Source: Granulicella sp. (GTDB lineage Bacteria; Acidobacteriota; Terriglobia; Terriglobales; Acidobacteriaceae). Taken from it: a stretch of 42,194 bases of DNA. The translations under genes were made by a program, and so were the position numbers. Positions 1 to 9,640 of the stretch are shown piece after piece. The stretch lies in assembly GCA_027450185.1 (NCBI GenBank), contig DAIDKF010000018.1:1-42194 (forward strand), written 5' to 3'. The stretch's first letter is position 1; every line of letters starts with the position of its first letter. The notes below the pieces were generated by a model. The model was given only the letters and a program-made list of their open reading frames with translations, ran no database searches and was not told where the DNA came from.

Positions 1-251
1 GTAGCAGCATCTATAGCGTCGTCGAACTGGTCTTTGCTGGCGTCGATCAGCTTCTGAGCCTCTTTGCCGAGGCGCTCGGCCTGCTCTTTGAGATATTCGC
101 CAGCATCCTCGAGCGTGTCACCGAGGTCTTCGAGGCCGCGCTTCAGCTTCTTGCGCGTTGCGGTTCCGGTCTGCGGTGCGTAGAGCAGAGCAGCTACACC
201 GCCGATGACGGCACCCACACCCAGAGCAATCCAAAATTCCTTATGACGCAT
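1..251 (-). CDS. YtxH-domain protein, C-terminus cut by window edge
   Basis: Reading leftward from an ATG at 251, the frame gives a short basic start (MRHKEFW), one glycine/alanine-rich hydrophobic segment (about residues 7-26) and then a long charged amphipathic helix rich in Lys, Glu and Asp. This is the usual plan of YtxH-like general-stress membrane proteins: one N-terminal membrane anchor with a GxxxGxxxGxxxAxLxAP-like pattern, followed by a soluble coiled-coil-like tail. GGAGGA at 256-261 lies 4 bases before the ATG and supports the start. The end lies beyond base 1, so the length is unknown (83 codons seen). The family has no defined biochemical activity; the call rests on architecture. 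Confidence 0.75.
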   Translation of the reverse strand, partial: MRHKEFWIALGVGAVIGGVAALLYAPQTGTATRKKLKRGLEDLGDTLEDAGEYLKEQAERLGKEAQKLIDASKDQFDDAIDAA

Positions 252-375
252 AGTGTCCTCCGTTCGTTGGTTCTTAAGATTCGCATGCGACGGTTGAGGT
301 TGCAGTTGAACCCGCAAAAGTGAGCGAGTTGCGCAGTATGCACAGCCTCACTTCTCTATAAAGTACGCTGGCAGA

Positions 376-1095
376 TCAGGCGATTCCGCTCAATTCCAGG
401 GCTCGGAGAAAGATATGCGCGAACATCGGACGATTGAGGCGGCCGGTATTAGTGTTGCGGAGCGATGGGTGGTAGCTGCCAAGGAGAGCGATGCCATTGG
501 GCAGATGGTATTCGGCACCGTGAGAGAAGGTGAAGGCAGAGCGACGTTGGATGGTTTCCAGCCCGAGTAGATGAGCGAGGTAGCCGTCCCATGCGATTTT
601 GCCGAGGCAGACGACGACGCGGACTTTGGGGAGGGCGGCAACCTCTGCCGTCAGGTGAGACGAGCAGTTGCGAATCTCGTCCGGGGTGGGCTTGTCGCCG
701 GGCGGAGCACAGCGGACGACGGAGCCGATCCAGAGTTTGCGAAGCCTGAGCCCATCGTCACGGCTGACGGCAACGGGCTTGCTGGCCAGGCCGAGTTCGT
801 GGAGAACGGGGTACATGAAGTCACCCGAGCCGTCGCCAGTGAAGGGACGGCCGGTGCGGTTGGCTCCGTGGGCCCCTGGGGCGAGGCCGAGAACGAGAAT
901 GCGGGCGTTGGGATCTCCGAAGCCGGGAACGGGTTTGGCCCAGTATTGCTGATCGCGGTACGACTTGCGGGGGTTCTCGCCGATGCCACGGCAGTAGTCG
1001 ACCAGCCGGGGGCAGCGGGTGCAGGCCGCGATACGGTGCTGGAGCTGGTCGAGCAGAGGAGGGATCTCAATTTTGTTCGACCGCTGGTGTCGCAC
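376..1095 (-). CDS. Uracil-DNA glycosylase, family 5 (UDGb-like)
   Basis: Base-excision repair enzyme expected to remove uracil and other deaminated bases from DNA. Counting from the GTG at 1095 (239 aa), four cysteines (C25, C28, C129, C144) match the iron-sulfur ligands of family 4/5 enzymes. Motif 1 reads GLAPGAHGANRTGRPF from about residue 70; the Ala-His-Gly-Ala form without an acidic catalytic residue is typical of family 5 (UDGb), while family 4 has a Glu there. Near the end, HPSLRNTNTGR is the second base-binding motif. I chose the GTG at 1095 because AGGAAGAG stands 6 bases upstream. The frame stays open to a TTG at 1185, which would add 30 residues that look unlike the family. The gene stands alone between YtxH and a divergent epimerase-like gene. 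Confidence 0.88.
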   Translation of the reverse strand: MRHQRSNKIEIPPLLDQLQHRIAACTRCPRLVDYCRGIGENPRKSYRDQQYWAKPVPGFGDPNARILVLGLAPGAHGANRTGRPFTGDGSGDFMYPVLHELGLASKPVAVSRDDGLRLRKLWIGSVVRCAPPGDKPTPDEIRNCSSHLTAEVAALPKVRVVVCLGKIAWDGYLAHLLGLETIQRRSAFTFSHGAEYHLPNGIALLGSYHPSLRNTNTGRLNRPMFAHIFLRALELSGIA

Positions 1096-1351
1096 AGTGG
1101 ACTCTTCCTTGGGACTGCGTAGATATTTTCGTACTGCTGGTCGATGATAACGTTGGTACTGAGTGAATGAGAGGGAGCCATCCAATTGACTCGTCAGGAC
1201 GTCTCTTCACCCTGAAGGCTGGCGAAGGCAACACGCGAAGCTGCTCCTCAGGAGTTTATCGCGCAATGGGACGGGAGCGGCTCATCCGGCCTGTGCGAGA
1301 GTGCAAGTTGGCCTTTGCGGTGAAGAAATCAGGCCTGGAGATGGAACCAAG

Positions 1352-2638
1352 ATGAACGTCGAGGGACGGAAGATGGGGCAACGGAAACCATCACAAGGGG
1401 GTCGACACGTTACCGCTCGCGGCTGGGTGACTCCGAGCCTGGTTGGGCTGCTGAGCATTGCCCTGTTGATTGCAGCGTACGAGCGCGGGCATGGAAACTT
1501 CCACAAGCTGAAGACCAGGGTTGATCCAGGGCCGCCGGTGGAAGTATTGCCGCCGGGGCCCGGTGGACAGGACCCGGTGCGCCTGAGCCGCAGCGCAACC
1601 TCGATTGGCAGAGGAGCAGAGCTGGTCTCGGCGACGTTCCTGCCCGGACGTGGCATGAACGTGTTTCAGCTTACGGCGCTGGTTCCAGGGCACGGAGAGG
1701 TTCCGCTGCTGGTTTCGCCAGTACTGGCAAGTGCGGCGAGCATTCTGAATGGGCAGGACGAGGACGCCAATGGATCGGCCAGCACCAGCCTTGGAGGAGC
1801 GATTCTGTTGCCGTGGGCACAGAGAATCTCGGGAACCTCACGGACGGGCCAGGGAATGCTTCAGGCGAACTGGAATGGCAGGCGGCTGAGCTTTCCGGCG
1901 GAGAACTCGGGAAGCAACATGTCGGTTGAGGGACTGCTGCTGAACCGGGGTGCGGACTCCGTGAAGAGTGATGTTCTGCCCGATGGGCAGTCGGTGACAG
2001 CCGTGTTCCACGCCGGCGACTTTTCCGGGGACTGGCCATCGACTGTGGAGGTAACCGTTGAGGCGCAACTGACGGCGCATGACCTGGACTTGACTGTGGC
2101 GGCAAAGAATACCGGCCAGCAGCCGGCTCCGTTCGGTATTGGCTGGCATCCGTTCCTTGCGATTCCAAGTGGGGACCGGCCCAATGCGCTGTTGAGCATC
2201 CCCTCACAGGACGTGATGGAGGTTGATCGGCAAACGGGCCTGCCAACGGGCAGGACGGTCCATGTGGCCGGCACCAGCAAAGATTTCTTCCGACCTGGTG
2301 GAGCGAAGCTGGGATTGGCTCCGGTCAATGAGACCTACACCAACCTGCAAGCCGGTGTGGGCAGTGGGCCAGTCGCCGAGATCATTGACCCGGAATACAA
2401 CATCCGGCTGAGCGTGATTCCCCTGACTGCGGACATCACGAACCTGCGGGTGATTTCGCCGGCAGATAAGCCTTGGGTGTCGATTGGCCCCAATACCAAC
2501 CTGGACGATCCGTTTGGGCCGGAGTGGAATAATCCGGAGAGCGCAGGGATGATTACGCTGGCTCCGGGGGCGACCATGCGCTGGAAGGTCCGGTTCGAGA
2601 TTTCGCTGCTGGGAGCTTCGGAGACCGCCTTGCAGTAG
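1352..2638 (+). CDS. Membrane-anchored aldose 1-epimerase-like protein
   Basis: About 428 aa. A basic N-terminus is followed by one hydrophobic segment (about residues 25-42, LVGLLSIALLIAAYE), so the protein is probably anchored in the inner membrane with its main domain in the periplasm. The rest is a galactose-mutarotase-like beta-sandwich. It shows a conserved GIGWHPFLAIP segment, corresponding to the histidine strand of aldose 1-epimerases, and a late segment with GPNTNLDDPFGPEWN. Family members interconvert alpha and beta anomers of sugars; the substrate cannot be told. The frame is open upstream to 1301, but the ATG at 1352 (or the ATG at 1373 behind a GGGACGGAAG stretch) is the more likely start. 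It is not in an obvious operon. The N-terminal anchor is unusual, since classic GalM is cytoplasmic. Confidence 0.75.
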   Translation: MNVEGRKMGQRKPSQGGRHVTARGWVTPSLVGLLSIALLIAAYERGHGNFHKLKTRVDPGPPVEVLPPGPGGQDPVRLSRSATSIGRGAELVSATFLPGRGMNVFQLTALVPGHGEVPLLVSPVLASAASILNGQDEDANGSASTSLGGAILLPWAQRISGTSRTGQGMLQANWNGRRLSFPAENSGSNMSVEGLLLNRGADSVKSDVLPDGQSVTAVFHAGDFSGDWPSTVEVTVEAQLTAHDLDLTVAAKNTGQQPAPFGIGWHPFLAIPSGDRPNALLSIPSQDVMEVDRQTGLPTGRTVHVAGTSKDFFRPGGAKLGLAPVNETYTNLQAGVGSGPVAEIIDPEYNIRLSVIPLTADITNLRVISPADKPWVSIGPNTNLDDPFGPEWNNPESAGMITLAPGATMRWKVRFEISLLGASETALQ

Positions 2639-2717
2639 AACGCGGCTGATCGGAGCGCACACGAGGACTGAGGGTGCGGATTGGGAGCGCGTTGCGGGCA
2701 GAATATCCCGCTGGGGT

Positions 2718-2746
2718 TTGACCCTCGCGCTCCACCCTCGTATTCT
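2718..2746 (+). promoter_or_regulatory. Sigma-70-type promoter of tig
   Basis: TTGACC (2718-2723), a 17-base spacer and TATTCT (2741-2746) form a good match to a housekeeping promoter. It lies about 90 bases before the tig start, in the only intergenic space ahead of the tig-clpP pair. Confidence 0.55.
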
Positions 2747-2836
2747 TAGACTTGGCGAACTGCGTGGCTGGTTCGCGGAGCGCAGGCTGCGCTCTTAACA
2801 CCAGACACCCCGCCAAAACCTTCGGAAGGCAACCAT

Positions 2837-4300
2837 TTGACCCCCACAGAGACACCCACAGGCAGTTCCCTCGATATTCAGGATGAGACACTCGTACCGA
2901 GCGCAACCCAAAGCTCGCTGGAGAGTGACGATCACCATGGTCATGATCACGACGGCCATGACCATGAAGGCCACGAACATCATCATCCCCCCGCCCCCAC
3001 GCTGAACCCGGAACTAACACGATCGATCGAAGTTGAAGCGTCGGCTGAGGACGTCGCCAAGGCATTCCAGCAGGTGACCAAGCGCTATACCAAGCTGGCG
3101 CGCATTCCGGGCTTCCGCGCAGGCAAGGTTCCTCCTTCGCTGATCAAGTCGCGGTTTGCCAAGGAGGTCCGGCAGGAGGTTCTGGAGTCGCTGGTGAGCG
3201 AGCGCTTCAGGAAGTCGCTGCAGGAGCAGAAGGTGCAGCCGGTGTCGCAGCCACAGATCAGCGAACTGTTGCTGGCCGAGGGTGCGCCGTTGAAGTTCAA
3301 GGCGACCTTCGAGGTGCTGCCGGAGGTCAACATCGACGGCTATGACGCAATCAAGGTGGAGCGCCCGAAGTCGGCTCTGGAAGAGGGCGAGTTCGAGGCA
3401 GAGCTGGCCAATGTGCTCGACCACCACGCGACGGTCGAGCCGGTGGAAGAAGACCGTGCACTGCTGGATGGAGACTGGGCGGAGATTGGCTTCAAGGGAC
3501 AGATTCAGCAACTGGCGCAGGTAGTTGGTGAGCAAGGCCTTGAGAGCAAGACCGAGGCCCAGCCGCTGACCGGCGAGGACGTGCTGATCGAGATTGGCGG
3601 CAAGAACACGCTACAGGCCTTCAATGAAGCGCTGCGCGGAGCAAAGGTGGGGCAGGAGCTTTCGTTTGAGGCGACCTATCCGGCCGATTTTGGCGACTCT
3701 CGGCTGGCGGGAAAGACGGTCAGCTACGACGTGACGGTGAAGGCTATCAAGAAGAAGACCTTCCCGGAACGCGACGAGGAGTTTGCCAAACAGTTGGGGC
3801 CGTACTCCGACTGGAACGATTTCGAGACCAAGCTGCGCGATCGGCTGCAAAGCCGAAAGAAGGAAGCGCTGGAGTCGCACGCACGCGACAAGATGCTTGA
3901 CGAACTGGTGGCAAAGTATCAGTTCCCTGTCCCGGAGACGTTTGTGCAGCAGCAGATCGATGCGCGGCTGGAGCGTGGCCTGAGAGCGCTGGCGCAGCAG
4001 GGGATGAGCCCGGATGCGATGCGGCAACTGGACTTCGAGCGGCTGCGAGAGGCGCAGCGCGATCAGGCGGTGACCGAGGTGAAGGTATCGCTAATCCTGG
4101 ACAACGTCGCCGAGCGCGAGCACATTCTAGTGACCGACGAGGACATGGAGCGCGAGTTACTAATGCTCTCGATCCAGTCGAGGGAACCGATGGAGGCGCT
4201 GCGCAAGCGGTTGACCGAGGACGGATCCCTGGAACGGATTCGCGAACAGATGCGCCGGGAAAAGACGGGTACGGAGCTTTTCGAGAGGCTGGCAGGTTAA
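2837..4300 (+). CDS. tig: Trigger factor with His-rich N-terminal extension
   Basis: Ribosome-associated chaperone and peptidyl-prolyl isomerase. The start is a TTG at 2837 with CGGAAGG 7 bases upstream. The 487-aa protein is longer than the usual 430-450 aa because about 55 residues precede the ribosome-binding domain. Within them residues 31-50 are almost purely His, Asp, Glu and Gly (10 histidines in 18 residues). The ribosome-docking signature GFRAGKVP is at 92-99. The FKBP-like domain follows in the middle (around residues 210-300, ending in the conserved [10 protein letters not shown]), then the helical chaperone arms. It heads the tig-clpP-clpX-lon block, the classical order in bacteria. 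The His-rich segment resembles metal-binding tails such as that of SlyD, so metal binding is a reasonable inference but not shown. Confidence 0.96.
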   Translation: MTPTETPTGSSLDIQDETLVPSATQSSLESDDHHGHDHDGHDHEGHEHHHPPAPTLNPELTRSIEVEASAEDVAKAFQQVTKRYTKLARIPGFRAGKVPPSLIKSRFAKEVRQEVLESLVSERFRKSLQEQKVQPVSQPQISELLLAEGAPLKFKATFEVLPEVNIDGYDAIKVERPKSALEEGEFEAELANVLDHHATVEPVEEDRALLDGDWAEIGFKGQIQQLAQVVGEQGLESKTEAQPLTGEDVLIEIGGKNTLQAFNEALRGAKVGQELSFEATYPADFGDSRLAGKTVSYDVTVKAIKKKTFPERDEEFAKQLGPYSDWNDFETKLRDRLQSRKKEALESHARDKMLDELVAKYQFPVPETFVQQQIDARLERGLRALAQQGMSPDAMRQLDFERLREAQRDQAVTEVKVSLILDNVAEREHILVTDEDMERELLMLSIQSREPMEALRKRLTEDGSLERIREQMRREKTGTELFERLAG

Positions 4301-4367
4301 GATAGCGGTCAAGTCAGCAACGTCTACGTTTCACTCACGCAGGTCTAGAAGCAAAGGAAAGAGGGCT

Positions 4368-4961
4368 ATGGGACTTATACCGATGGTGCTCGAGCAGACG
4401 AGCCGGGGCGAACGCTCCTATGACATTTACAGCCGCCTGCTGCGCGACAACATCATCTTTCTCGGCACGCCAATCGACGACAACGTCGCCAACCTGATCA
4501 TCGCGCAGATGCTGTTTCTCTCCGGTGAAGACCCGGAGAAGGACATCCAGCTCTACATCAACTCCCCAGGCGGATCAATCTCGGCGGGGCTTGCCATCTA
4601 CGACACGATGCAGTACATCAAGAACGATGTGGTTACGTTCTGCATCGGGCAGGCGGCGTCGATGGGAGCATTCCTTTTGATGGCCGGCAAGAAGGGCAAG
4701 CGGTTCACACTGCCCAACTCGCGGATTCTCATCCACCAGCCATCAATGGGAGGGCTCGGGGGACAGGCCACCGACATTGATATTCATGCCCGCGAGATTC
4801 TGCGCATTCGCGAACTCACCAACAAGCTGATGAGCCAAAGCACGGGCCAGCCACTGGATCGCATCGAGCGCGACGTGGAGCGGGACTTCATTATGACCGC
4901 GCCCCAGGCGAAGGAATACGGGATCATCGATGACATCATCGATCGTCCGCGCACCACATAG
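4368..4961 (+). CDS. clpP: ATP-dependent Clp protease proteolytic subunit
   Basis: Serine peptidase that forms the tetradecameric barrel fed by ClpX (or another Clp ATPase). At 197 aa it is of normal length. The triad is Ser98 (in GQAASMGA), His123 (in IHQP) and Asp173 (last Asp of ERDVERD), with the same spacing as in other ClpP proteins. The start ATG follows AAAGGAAAGAGGG. The first residues ([10 protein letters not shown]) match the axial-loop and propeptide region of typical ClpP. It is 67 bases downstream of tig and probably shares its promoter. A terminator follows, so clpX may be transcribed mainly from its own promoter. Confidence 0.98.
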   Translation: MGLIPMVLEQTSRGERSYDIYSRLLRDNIIFLGTPIDDNVANLIIAQMLFLSGEDPEKDIQLYINSPGGSISAGLAIYDTMQYIKNDVVTFCIGQAASMGAFLLMAGKKGKRFTLPNSRILIHQPSMGGLGGQATDIDIHAREILRIRELTNKLMSQSTGQPLDRIERDVERDFIMTAPQAKEYGIIDDIIDRPRTT

Positions 4962-4976
4962 GGCAGGCCGCGCGAA

Positions 4977-5023
4977 AGTGACCCCGCCCTTGCAAGAGTT
5001 TGCGGAGGGTGGGGCACTTTTTT
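4977..5023 (+). terminator. Rho-independent terminator after clpP
   Basis: CCCCGCCCT (4982-4990) pairs with AGGGTGGGG (5006-5014), one wobble pair. A lower stem AGTG/CACT follows across a bulged A, then a run of six T at 5018-5023. Confidence 0.8.
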
Positions 5024-5190
5024 CTCTCGCAATCCACTCGCAGATGAGGATGGATCGAGTTGGTACAGGGAATCGAGTTGCACATCCTGCCCTGTCGCCA
5101 GAATCGCTGTGGCTGTGTTTGCAGGTGTAAACTAAACGTTGTTGGTGGCGCTCGTTGCGTACTGCGAGTGCAAAGGAGTTTAACCTGTCT

Positions 5191-6480
5191 ATGAAGACCT
5201 CACGCGGCACGGAAGAGTCCCTCCGTTGTTCGTTTTGCCATAAGTCGCAGGACGCAGTAGCCAAGCTGATCTCCTCGCCATCCGACTACCCTCGCGCGTA
5301 TATCTGCGACGAATGCGTTGCCGTGTGCAACTCTATTCTTGAGGACGACAAGGGCGAGGCGCAGGCGGGTGCAGCACCTGTGCATCTGCCCAAGCCGGCC
5401 GAGGTAAAGGCATTTCTGGATGAGTACGTCATCGGCCAGGACCAGACCAAGAAGAAGCTTGCGGTGGCTGTGTACAACCACTACAAGCGCATTCAGATGA
5501 ATAAAACCCGCGGTAACGATGTAGAGATGCAGAAGTCGAATATTCTGCTGGTAGGACCGACCGGCTCGGGCAAGACGCTGCTGGCGCAGACGCTGGCGAA
5601 GATGCTGGATGTGCCTTTTGCAATTGTCGATGCGACCACGCTGACCGAAGCGGGGTACGTGGGCGAAGATGTTGAAAATATTATTCTGAAGCTGCTACAG
5701 GCCGCCGATGGCGACGTTGCACGCGCGCAGCAGGGCATTATCTACATCGACGAGATTGACAAGATCGGGCGCAAGGACGAAAACCCATCGATCACCCGTG
5801 ACGTCTCCGGCGAGGGAGTGCAGCAGGCACTGCTGAAGCTGCTGGAAGGCACGATCGCCAACGTTCCGCCGCAGGGTGGGCGCAAGCATCCGCACCAGGA
5901 GTTCACGATCGTTGATACGACGAACATCCTGTTTATTTGCGGTGGCGCCTTTGTGGGGCTGGAGAAGGTCATCGGCCGGCGCGTGGGCAAGAAGGCGCTA
6001 GGTTTCAAGGCTATCAGCGAGGCAATCTCGAAGGAAGGTGATGTCGTTACGCCCATCCGGGCGCAGCGCGACTCTGAACTGCTGCGCCAGGCGGAGCCGC
6101 AAGATCTGCTGAAGTATGGTCTGATCCCGGAGTTTGTCGGGAGGCTACCAGTGCTCGGCATTCTCGATGAGTTGGACGAAGCCGCGCTGATCGACATCCT
6201 CACGCGTCCGCGCAATGCAATTCTGAAGCAGTATGCGCGCCTGTTCGACTTTGAGGGCGTGAAGGTTACCTGGACCGACGAAGCTGCCAGCGAGATTGCA
6301 CGCGAGGCGTTGCATCGCAAGGTGGGTGCGCGCGGCCTGCGGATGATTCTGGAAGAGTTAATGCTCGATCTGATGTACCACGTGCCCGGTAACAAGAAGA
6401 TCAAAGAGTTGGTCATTACTGACGAGATGGTGCGCACACGCGAGATCATGGTTCCAATGGTGCTGGAGAAAGCTGGCTGA
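5191..6480 (+). CDS. clpX: ATP-dependent Clp protease ATP-binding subunit ClpX
   Basis: AAA+ unfoldase that recognises tagged substrates and feeds them into ClpP. At 429 aa it is of normal length. Domains in order: an N-terminal zinc-binding domain with CSFC and CDECVAVC, Walker A GPTGSGKT at 122-129, pore loop GYVGED, Walker [12 protein letters not shown], the RKH pore loop (GGRKHPHQ), a ClpP-docking loop reading LGF (usually IGF), and sensor-2 GARGLR. The ATG at 5191 is preferred over the in-frame upstream extension to 5155. AAAGGAG lies 12 bases before it, a rather long spacing. The gap to clpP (about 230 bases) holds the clpP terminator. Confidence 0.98.
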   Translation: MKTSRGTEESLRCSFCHKSQDAVAKLISSPSDYPRAYICDECVAVCNSILEDDKGEAQAGAAPVHLPKPAEVKAFLDEYVIGQDQTKKKLAVAVYNHYKRIQMNKTRGNDVEMQKSNILLVGPTGSGKTLLAQTLAKMLDVPFAIVDATTLTEAGYVGEDVENIILKLLQAADGDVARAQQGIIYIDEIDKIGRKDENPSITRDVSGEGVQQALLKLLEGTIANVPPQGGRKHPHQEFTIVDTTNILFICGGAFVGLEKVIGRRVGKKALGFKAISEAISKEGDVVTPIRAQRDSELLRQAEPQDLLKYGLIPEFVGRLPVLGILDELDEAALIDILTRPRNAILKQYARLFDFEGVKVTWTDEAASEIAREALHRKVGARGLRMILEELMLDLMYHVPGNKKIKELVITDEMVRTREIMVPMVLEKAG

Positions 6481-6498
6481 TCAGGAACCCGGTTTTGC

Positions 6499-6536
6499 AG
6501 CTAAAAACGGACAGCTCATGGCTGTCCGTTTTAGCT
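6499..6536 (+). terminator. Strong hairpin terminator after clpX, possibly bidirectional
   Basis: AAAACGGACAGC (6504-6515) and GCTGTCCGTTTT (6521-6532) form a perfect 12-bp stem with a 5-base loop, extended by outer AGCT/AGCT. A-rich and T-rich flanks would let it act in both directions. Confidence 0.85.
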
Positions 6537-6658
6537 GATGGTTCAACTCGTTCAATGGCATCAAAACCGGTATACATCCTACACCAGCGAACGCGTACAA
6601 TTCCGTTCAAGCATGGTACGCATCGTTCCTGCACAACGCACGTCTAATGGGGAGGCAC

Positions 6659-9085
6659 ATGAAAAAAGACGAACGCGACATCCTCAACGGCGCTATGCGC
6701 AAACTCCCGATGATGCCCATCCGCGAGATGGTGATCTTTCCTCACATGATGACACCCTTCGTGGTGGGACGCGAGTCGAGCGTTCGAGCACTGGAGGAGG
6801 CCCTCAACGGTGATCGCCGAATTTTCCTGGCGACCCAGCATGACGCTGCGGTCGATGAGCCAACGCGCGACGATATCTACACGGTTGGTGTGATCGGCAA
6901 TATCGTGCAGTCGGTGCGCATGCCGGACGGCAATATCAAGGTGCTGGTGGAGGGCGTGGAGCGCGCCCGAGCCAGCGAGATCAACGACGACGATGGGTTC
7001 TTCGTCGCGACCGTAAAAACATCGAATGTAGAGTTGCAGTCGACTCAAGCAACTGAGCAACTGGTTGCGCGTGTCCATCAGTTGTTCGAGCAGTATGGCA
7101 AGTTGCAGCAGTCGCTGAACCAAGAGGCGACGGCGGCGTTGCGCATGGACGAGCCGGCAAAGCTCGCGGACGTGATCGCAGCGAATCTGCCGCTGGCGAT
7201 CGAGGAGAAGCAGCAACTACTGGAGGTCTTCGATCCTGAGGTGCGGCTCTCGCGCATTGCGGACACGCTCGACATTGCGATTGAGAAGCTGAACATGGAC
7301 CGCACCATTCAGTCGCGCGTGAAGCGGCAGATGGAGCGCGCGCAGAAGGAGTACTACCTTAACGAGAAGATCAAAGCCATTCAGAAGGAACTCGGACGAG
7401 GGGAGAAGAGCGAGTTCGATGAGTTGAAGAAGAAGGTTGAAGAAGCCGGCATGACCAAAGAGGTGCAGGAAAAGGCCATGCAGGAGTTGAAGAAGCTCGA
7501 GGCCATGCCGCCGATGTCGGCCGAGTCGACGGTCTCTAGAAATTATCTGGATTGGTTGCTCGCTGTGCCGTGGAAGAAGCGTTCGAAGGAGATTCGTTCC
7601 ATCGAGACCGCTCAGACAGTGCTGAATGAAGATCACTACGGTCTGGAGAAGATCAAGGACCGCATTCTTGAGTTCCTCGCGGTACGGCAGTTGGTGAAGA
7701 ATCCGAAGGGTTCGATTCTCTGCTTTGTCGGACCACCTGGCGTAGGCAAAACCTCGCTGGGCATGTCGATTGCGAAGGCCACCGGCCGCAAGTTCGTGCG
7801 TATGTCGCTGGGCGGCGTGCGCGACGAGGCCGAGATCCGTGGACATCGCCGGACGTACATCGGCGCATTGCCGGGGCAGATTATTCAGTCGATGAAAAAG
7901 GCCGGGACGAAGAACCCCGTGATCATGCTGGATGAGATCGACAAGATGGCTTCGGACTTCCGCGGCGATCCGGCATCAGCATTGTTGGAGGTGTTGGACC
8001 CAGAACAGAATCATACCTTCCAGGACCATTATCTCGACGTGGAGTACGACCTGTCACAGGTGTTGTTCGTGGCGACGGCGAATGTGCTGCACACGATTCC
8101 CGGCCCACTGCAGGACCGCATGGAGATTCTGCGACTAACGGGCTACACCGAACTCGAGAAGCTGGAGATCGCCAAACAATACCTGGTGAAGAAGCAGGTC
8201 GAAGCTACCGGACTCACGGCCGAGCAGATCAGCTTCAGCGACGATGCGCTGCGCGAGATCATACGGGCGTACACGCGCGAATCTGGCGTCCGGAACCTGG
8301 AACGAGAAATTGGCAACATCTGCCGCAAGGTCGCGCGCAAGGTTGTTGGCAACGACAAACATGTGGAGACAGTGACGGCGGAGTCGCTCAGCGCGCTGCT
8401 GGGCGTGGCAAAGTACCGCGACTCACAGGTGCAGGAGAAGTCGGAGATTGGTCTGGTGACCGGGTTGGCATGGACGGAGATGGGCGGCAGCATTCTCCAA
8501 ACGGAGGTGCAGGTGCTCGACGGCAAAGGCAAGATGACGGCGACGGGACAACTCGGCGACGTGATGCAGGAGTCCGCGCAGGCCGCACTGACGTACATCC
8601 GCTCGCGCTCAAACAGCCTTGGACTGCCGCGTGACTTTTATCGCAACGTCGACATCCATGTGCATGTGCCCGAGGGTGCGATTCCGAAGGACGGGCCGTC
8701 TGCAGGCATTACGCTGGCGACAGCACTGGCCAGCGCGCTGACGAAGATCGAGGTGCGGCGCGACATCGCCATGACAGGCGAGATTACACTGCGCGGAAAG
8801 GTGTTGCCTATCGGCGGACTCAAGGAGAAGCTGCTGGCTGCACATCGCGCAGGGATTCGCGAAGCAATTCTTCCGGCCGAGAATATGAGGGATATTGCCG
8901 ACCTGCCAGACCTGATCAAGAATGAGATGAAGCTGAACTGGGTGGAGCAAATGGATGAGGTGCTGGAGATCGCGCTGGTGAGCAGGCCACTGAAACTGGC
9001 GACTGAGACGGCTGAGGTACTGGTGACGACTGCTCCGATTCCGATTCCCGCGCAAAATCCCGCTGAGAATATCGCGCACCAATAG
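6659..9085 (+). CDS. lon: ATP-dependent Lon protease
   Basis: Cytosolic AAA+ serine protease that removes misfolded and regulatory proteins; 808 aa, normal length. The N-terminal substrate domain starts at [17 protein letters not shown] coiled region comes before the ATPase, which has Walker A GPPGVGKT at 358-365 and Walker [11 protein letters not shown]. The protease domain carries the Ser681-Lys724 dyad (in DGPSAG and GGLKEK), spaced 43 residues apart as in Escherichia coli Lon. GGGGAGG lies just 3 bases before the ATG at 6659. The in-frame ATG at 6647 has no Shine-Dalgarno site, so 6659 is preferred. It follows clpX after a strong terminator and so is likely to have its own promoter. Confidence 0.97.
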   Translation: MKKDERDILNGAMRKLPMMPIREMVIFPHMMTPFVVGRESSVRALEEALNGDRRIFLATQHDAAVDEPTRDDIYTVGVIGNIVQSVRMPDGNIKVLVEGVERARASEINDDDGFFVATVKTSNVELQSTQATEQLVARVHQLFEQYGKLQQSLNQEATAALRMDEPAKLADVIAANLPLAIEEKQQLLEVFDPEVRLSRIADTLDIAIEKLNMDRTIQSRVKRQMERAQKEYYLNEKIKAIQKELGRGEKSEFDELKKKVEEAGMTKEVQEKAMQELKKLEAMPPMSAESTVSRNYLDWLLAVPWKKRSKEIRSIETAQTVLNEDHYGLEKIKDRILEFLAVRQLVKNPKGSILCFVGPPGVGKTSLGMSIAKATGRKFVRMSLGGVRDEAEIRGHRRTYIGALPGQIIQSMKKAGTKNPVIMLDEIDKMASDFRGDPASALLEVLDPEQNHTFQDHYLDVEYDLSQVLFVATANVLHTIPGPLQDRMEILRLTGYTELEKLEIAKQYLVKKQVEATGLTAEQISFSDDALREIIRAYTRESGVRNLEREIGNICRKVARKVVGNDKHVETVTAESLSALLGVAKYRDSQVQEKSEIGLVTGLAWTEMGGSILQTEVQVLDGKGKMTATGQLGDVMQESAQAALTYIRSRSNSLGLPRDFYRNVDIHVHVPEGAIPKDGPSAGITLATALASALTKIEVRRDIAMTGEITLRGKVLPIGGLKEKLLAAHRAGIREAILPAENMRDIADLPDLIKNEMKLNWVEQMDEVLEIALVSRPLKLATETAEVLVTTAPIPIPAQNPAENIAHQ

Positions 9086-9112
9086 CTGTTCCTTTTAGTA
9101 GACACAGAATAT

Positions 9113-9141
9113 AAAGCCGGACCGAGTGGGTTCGGCTTTTT
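9113..9141 (+). terminator. Rho-independent terminator after lon
   Basis: AAAGCCGGACC (9113-9123) pairs with GGTTCGGCTTT (9129-9139) as an 11-bp stem with one wobble pair and a 5-base loop; five T at 9137-9141. Confidence 0.85.
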
Positions 9142-9346
9142 GCGTTCGACGGCCTTCCACAACGCTCTTGGCTAAATACTCTCGACCCGATACGGTCAGT
9201 CGGGCATGATGAATCGGCCGAGGCGGGACTTAGACTTGACGCGTATCGCGTATAGCGCAACAGAAGAGTACTGCATGTCCCCTGTCCGAGAATCTGGACA
9301 AGGGGCACACGTTATCTGCGACTGCTCTTTGCTTTGGCAGAAAGCG

Positions 9347-9640
9347 CTATGCGCTGTCGGCGCAGGACCCGCCGGCAATGGAAGGAATGAGCATGATCTC
9401 GTCGCCGTCTTCGAACTGGTGCGCGTCGCCGCCGAGAAAGCGGATGTCTTCGTCGTTGACATAGACGTTGACGAAGCGGCGCAGCTTGCCGTTTTCATCC
9501 TTCACATTTTTGGCGAGCGCAGGGAACTTTACGTCGAACTCTGCGAGCAGGCCGGGGAGATCTCCGGCCTGGGAATCGAACGACTTCTGGCCGTCGGTGT
9601 GGCGGGCCAGTGCGGTGGGGAGAATGACCTTCACGCTCAA
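9347..9640 (-). CDS. MoaD/ThiS-family sulfur carrier with a tail after Gly-Gly
   Basis: A 97-aa ubiquitin-fold protein of the MoaD/ThiS/CysO type. Proteins of this family carry sulfur as a C-terminal Gly-Gly thiocarboxylate. Family signs are the central RFVNVYVNDEDIRFL strand region and the C-terminal IPSIAGG. The diglycine is not terminal: six residues (SCADSA) follow, so a protease would have to expose it. The start is a TTG at 9640 overlapping the TGA of the upstream gene (TTGA), with GGAGG 6 bases before it, so translation is coupled to the threonine-synthase-like gene. No MoaE, ThiG or MoeB neighbour is present, which argues against a molybdopterin or thiamine role. I infer that it supplies sulfur to the neighbouring PLP enzyme, as CysO does for CysM. 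Confidence 0.85.
   Translation of the reverse strand: MSVKVILPTALARHTDGQKSFDSQAGDLPGLLAEFDVKFPALAKNVKDENGKLRRFVNVYVNDEDIRFLGGDAHQFEDGDEIMLIPSIAGGSCADSA

Noticed and set aside
571-1122. 183-codon open frame on the plus strand
   Set aside because: It is the antisense of the uracil-DNA glycosylase gene, whose motifs are clear; high GC leaves antisense frames open.
1167-1355. 62-codon frame before the epimerase-like gene
   Set aside because: No Shine-Dalgarno site, composition not protein-like, and it runs into the start of the next gene.
9142-9346. Possible small gene between lon and the sulfur carrier
   Set aside because: No start with a Shine-Dalgarno site and no recognisable product; only the lon terminator and a weak AGCGC/GCGCT hairpin near the carrier stop were seen.
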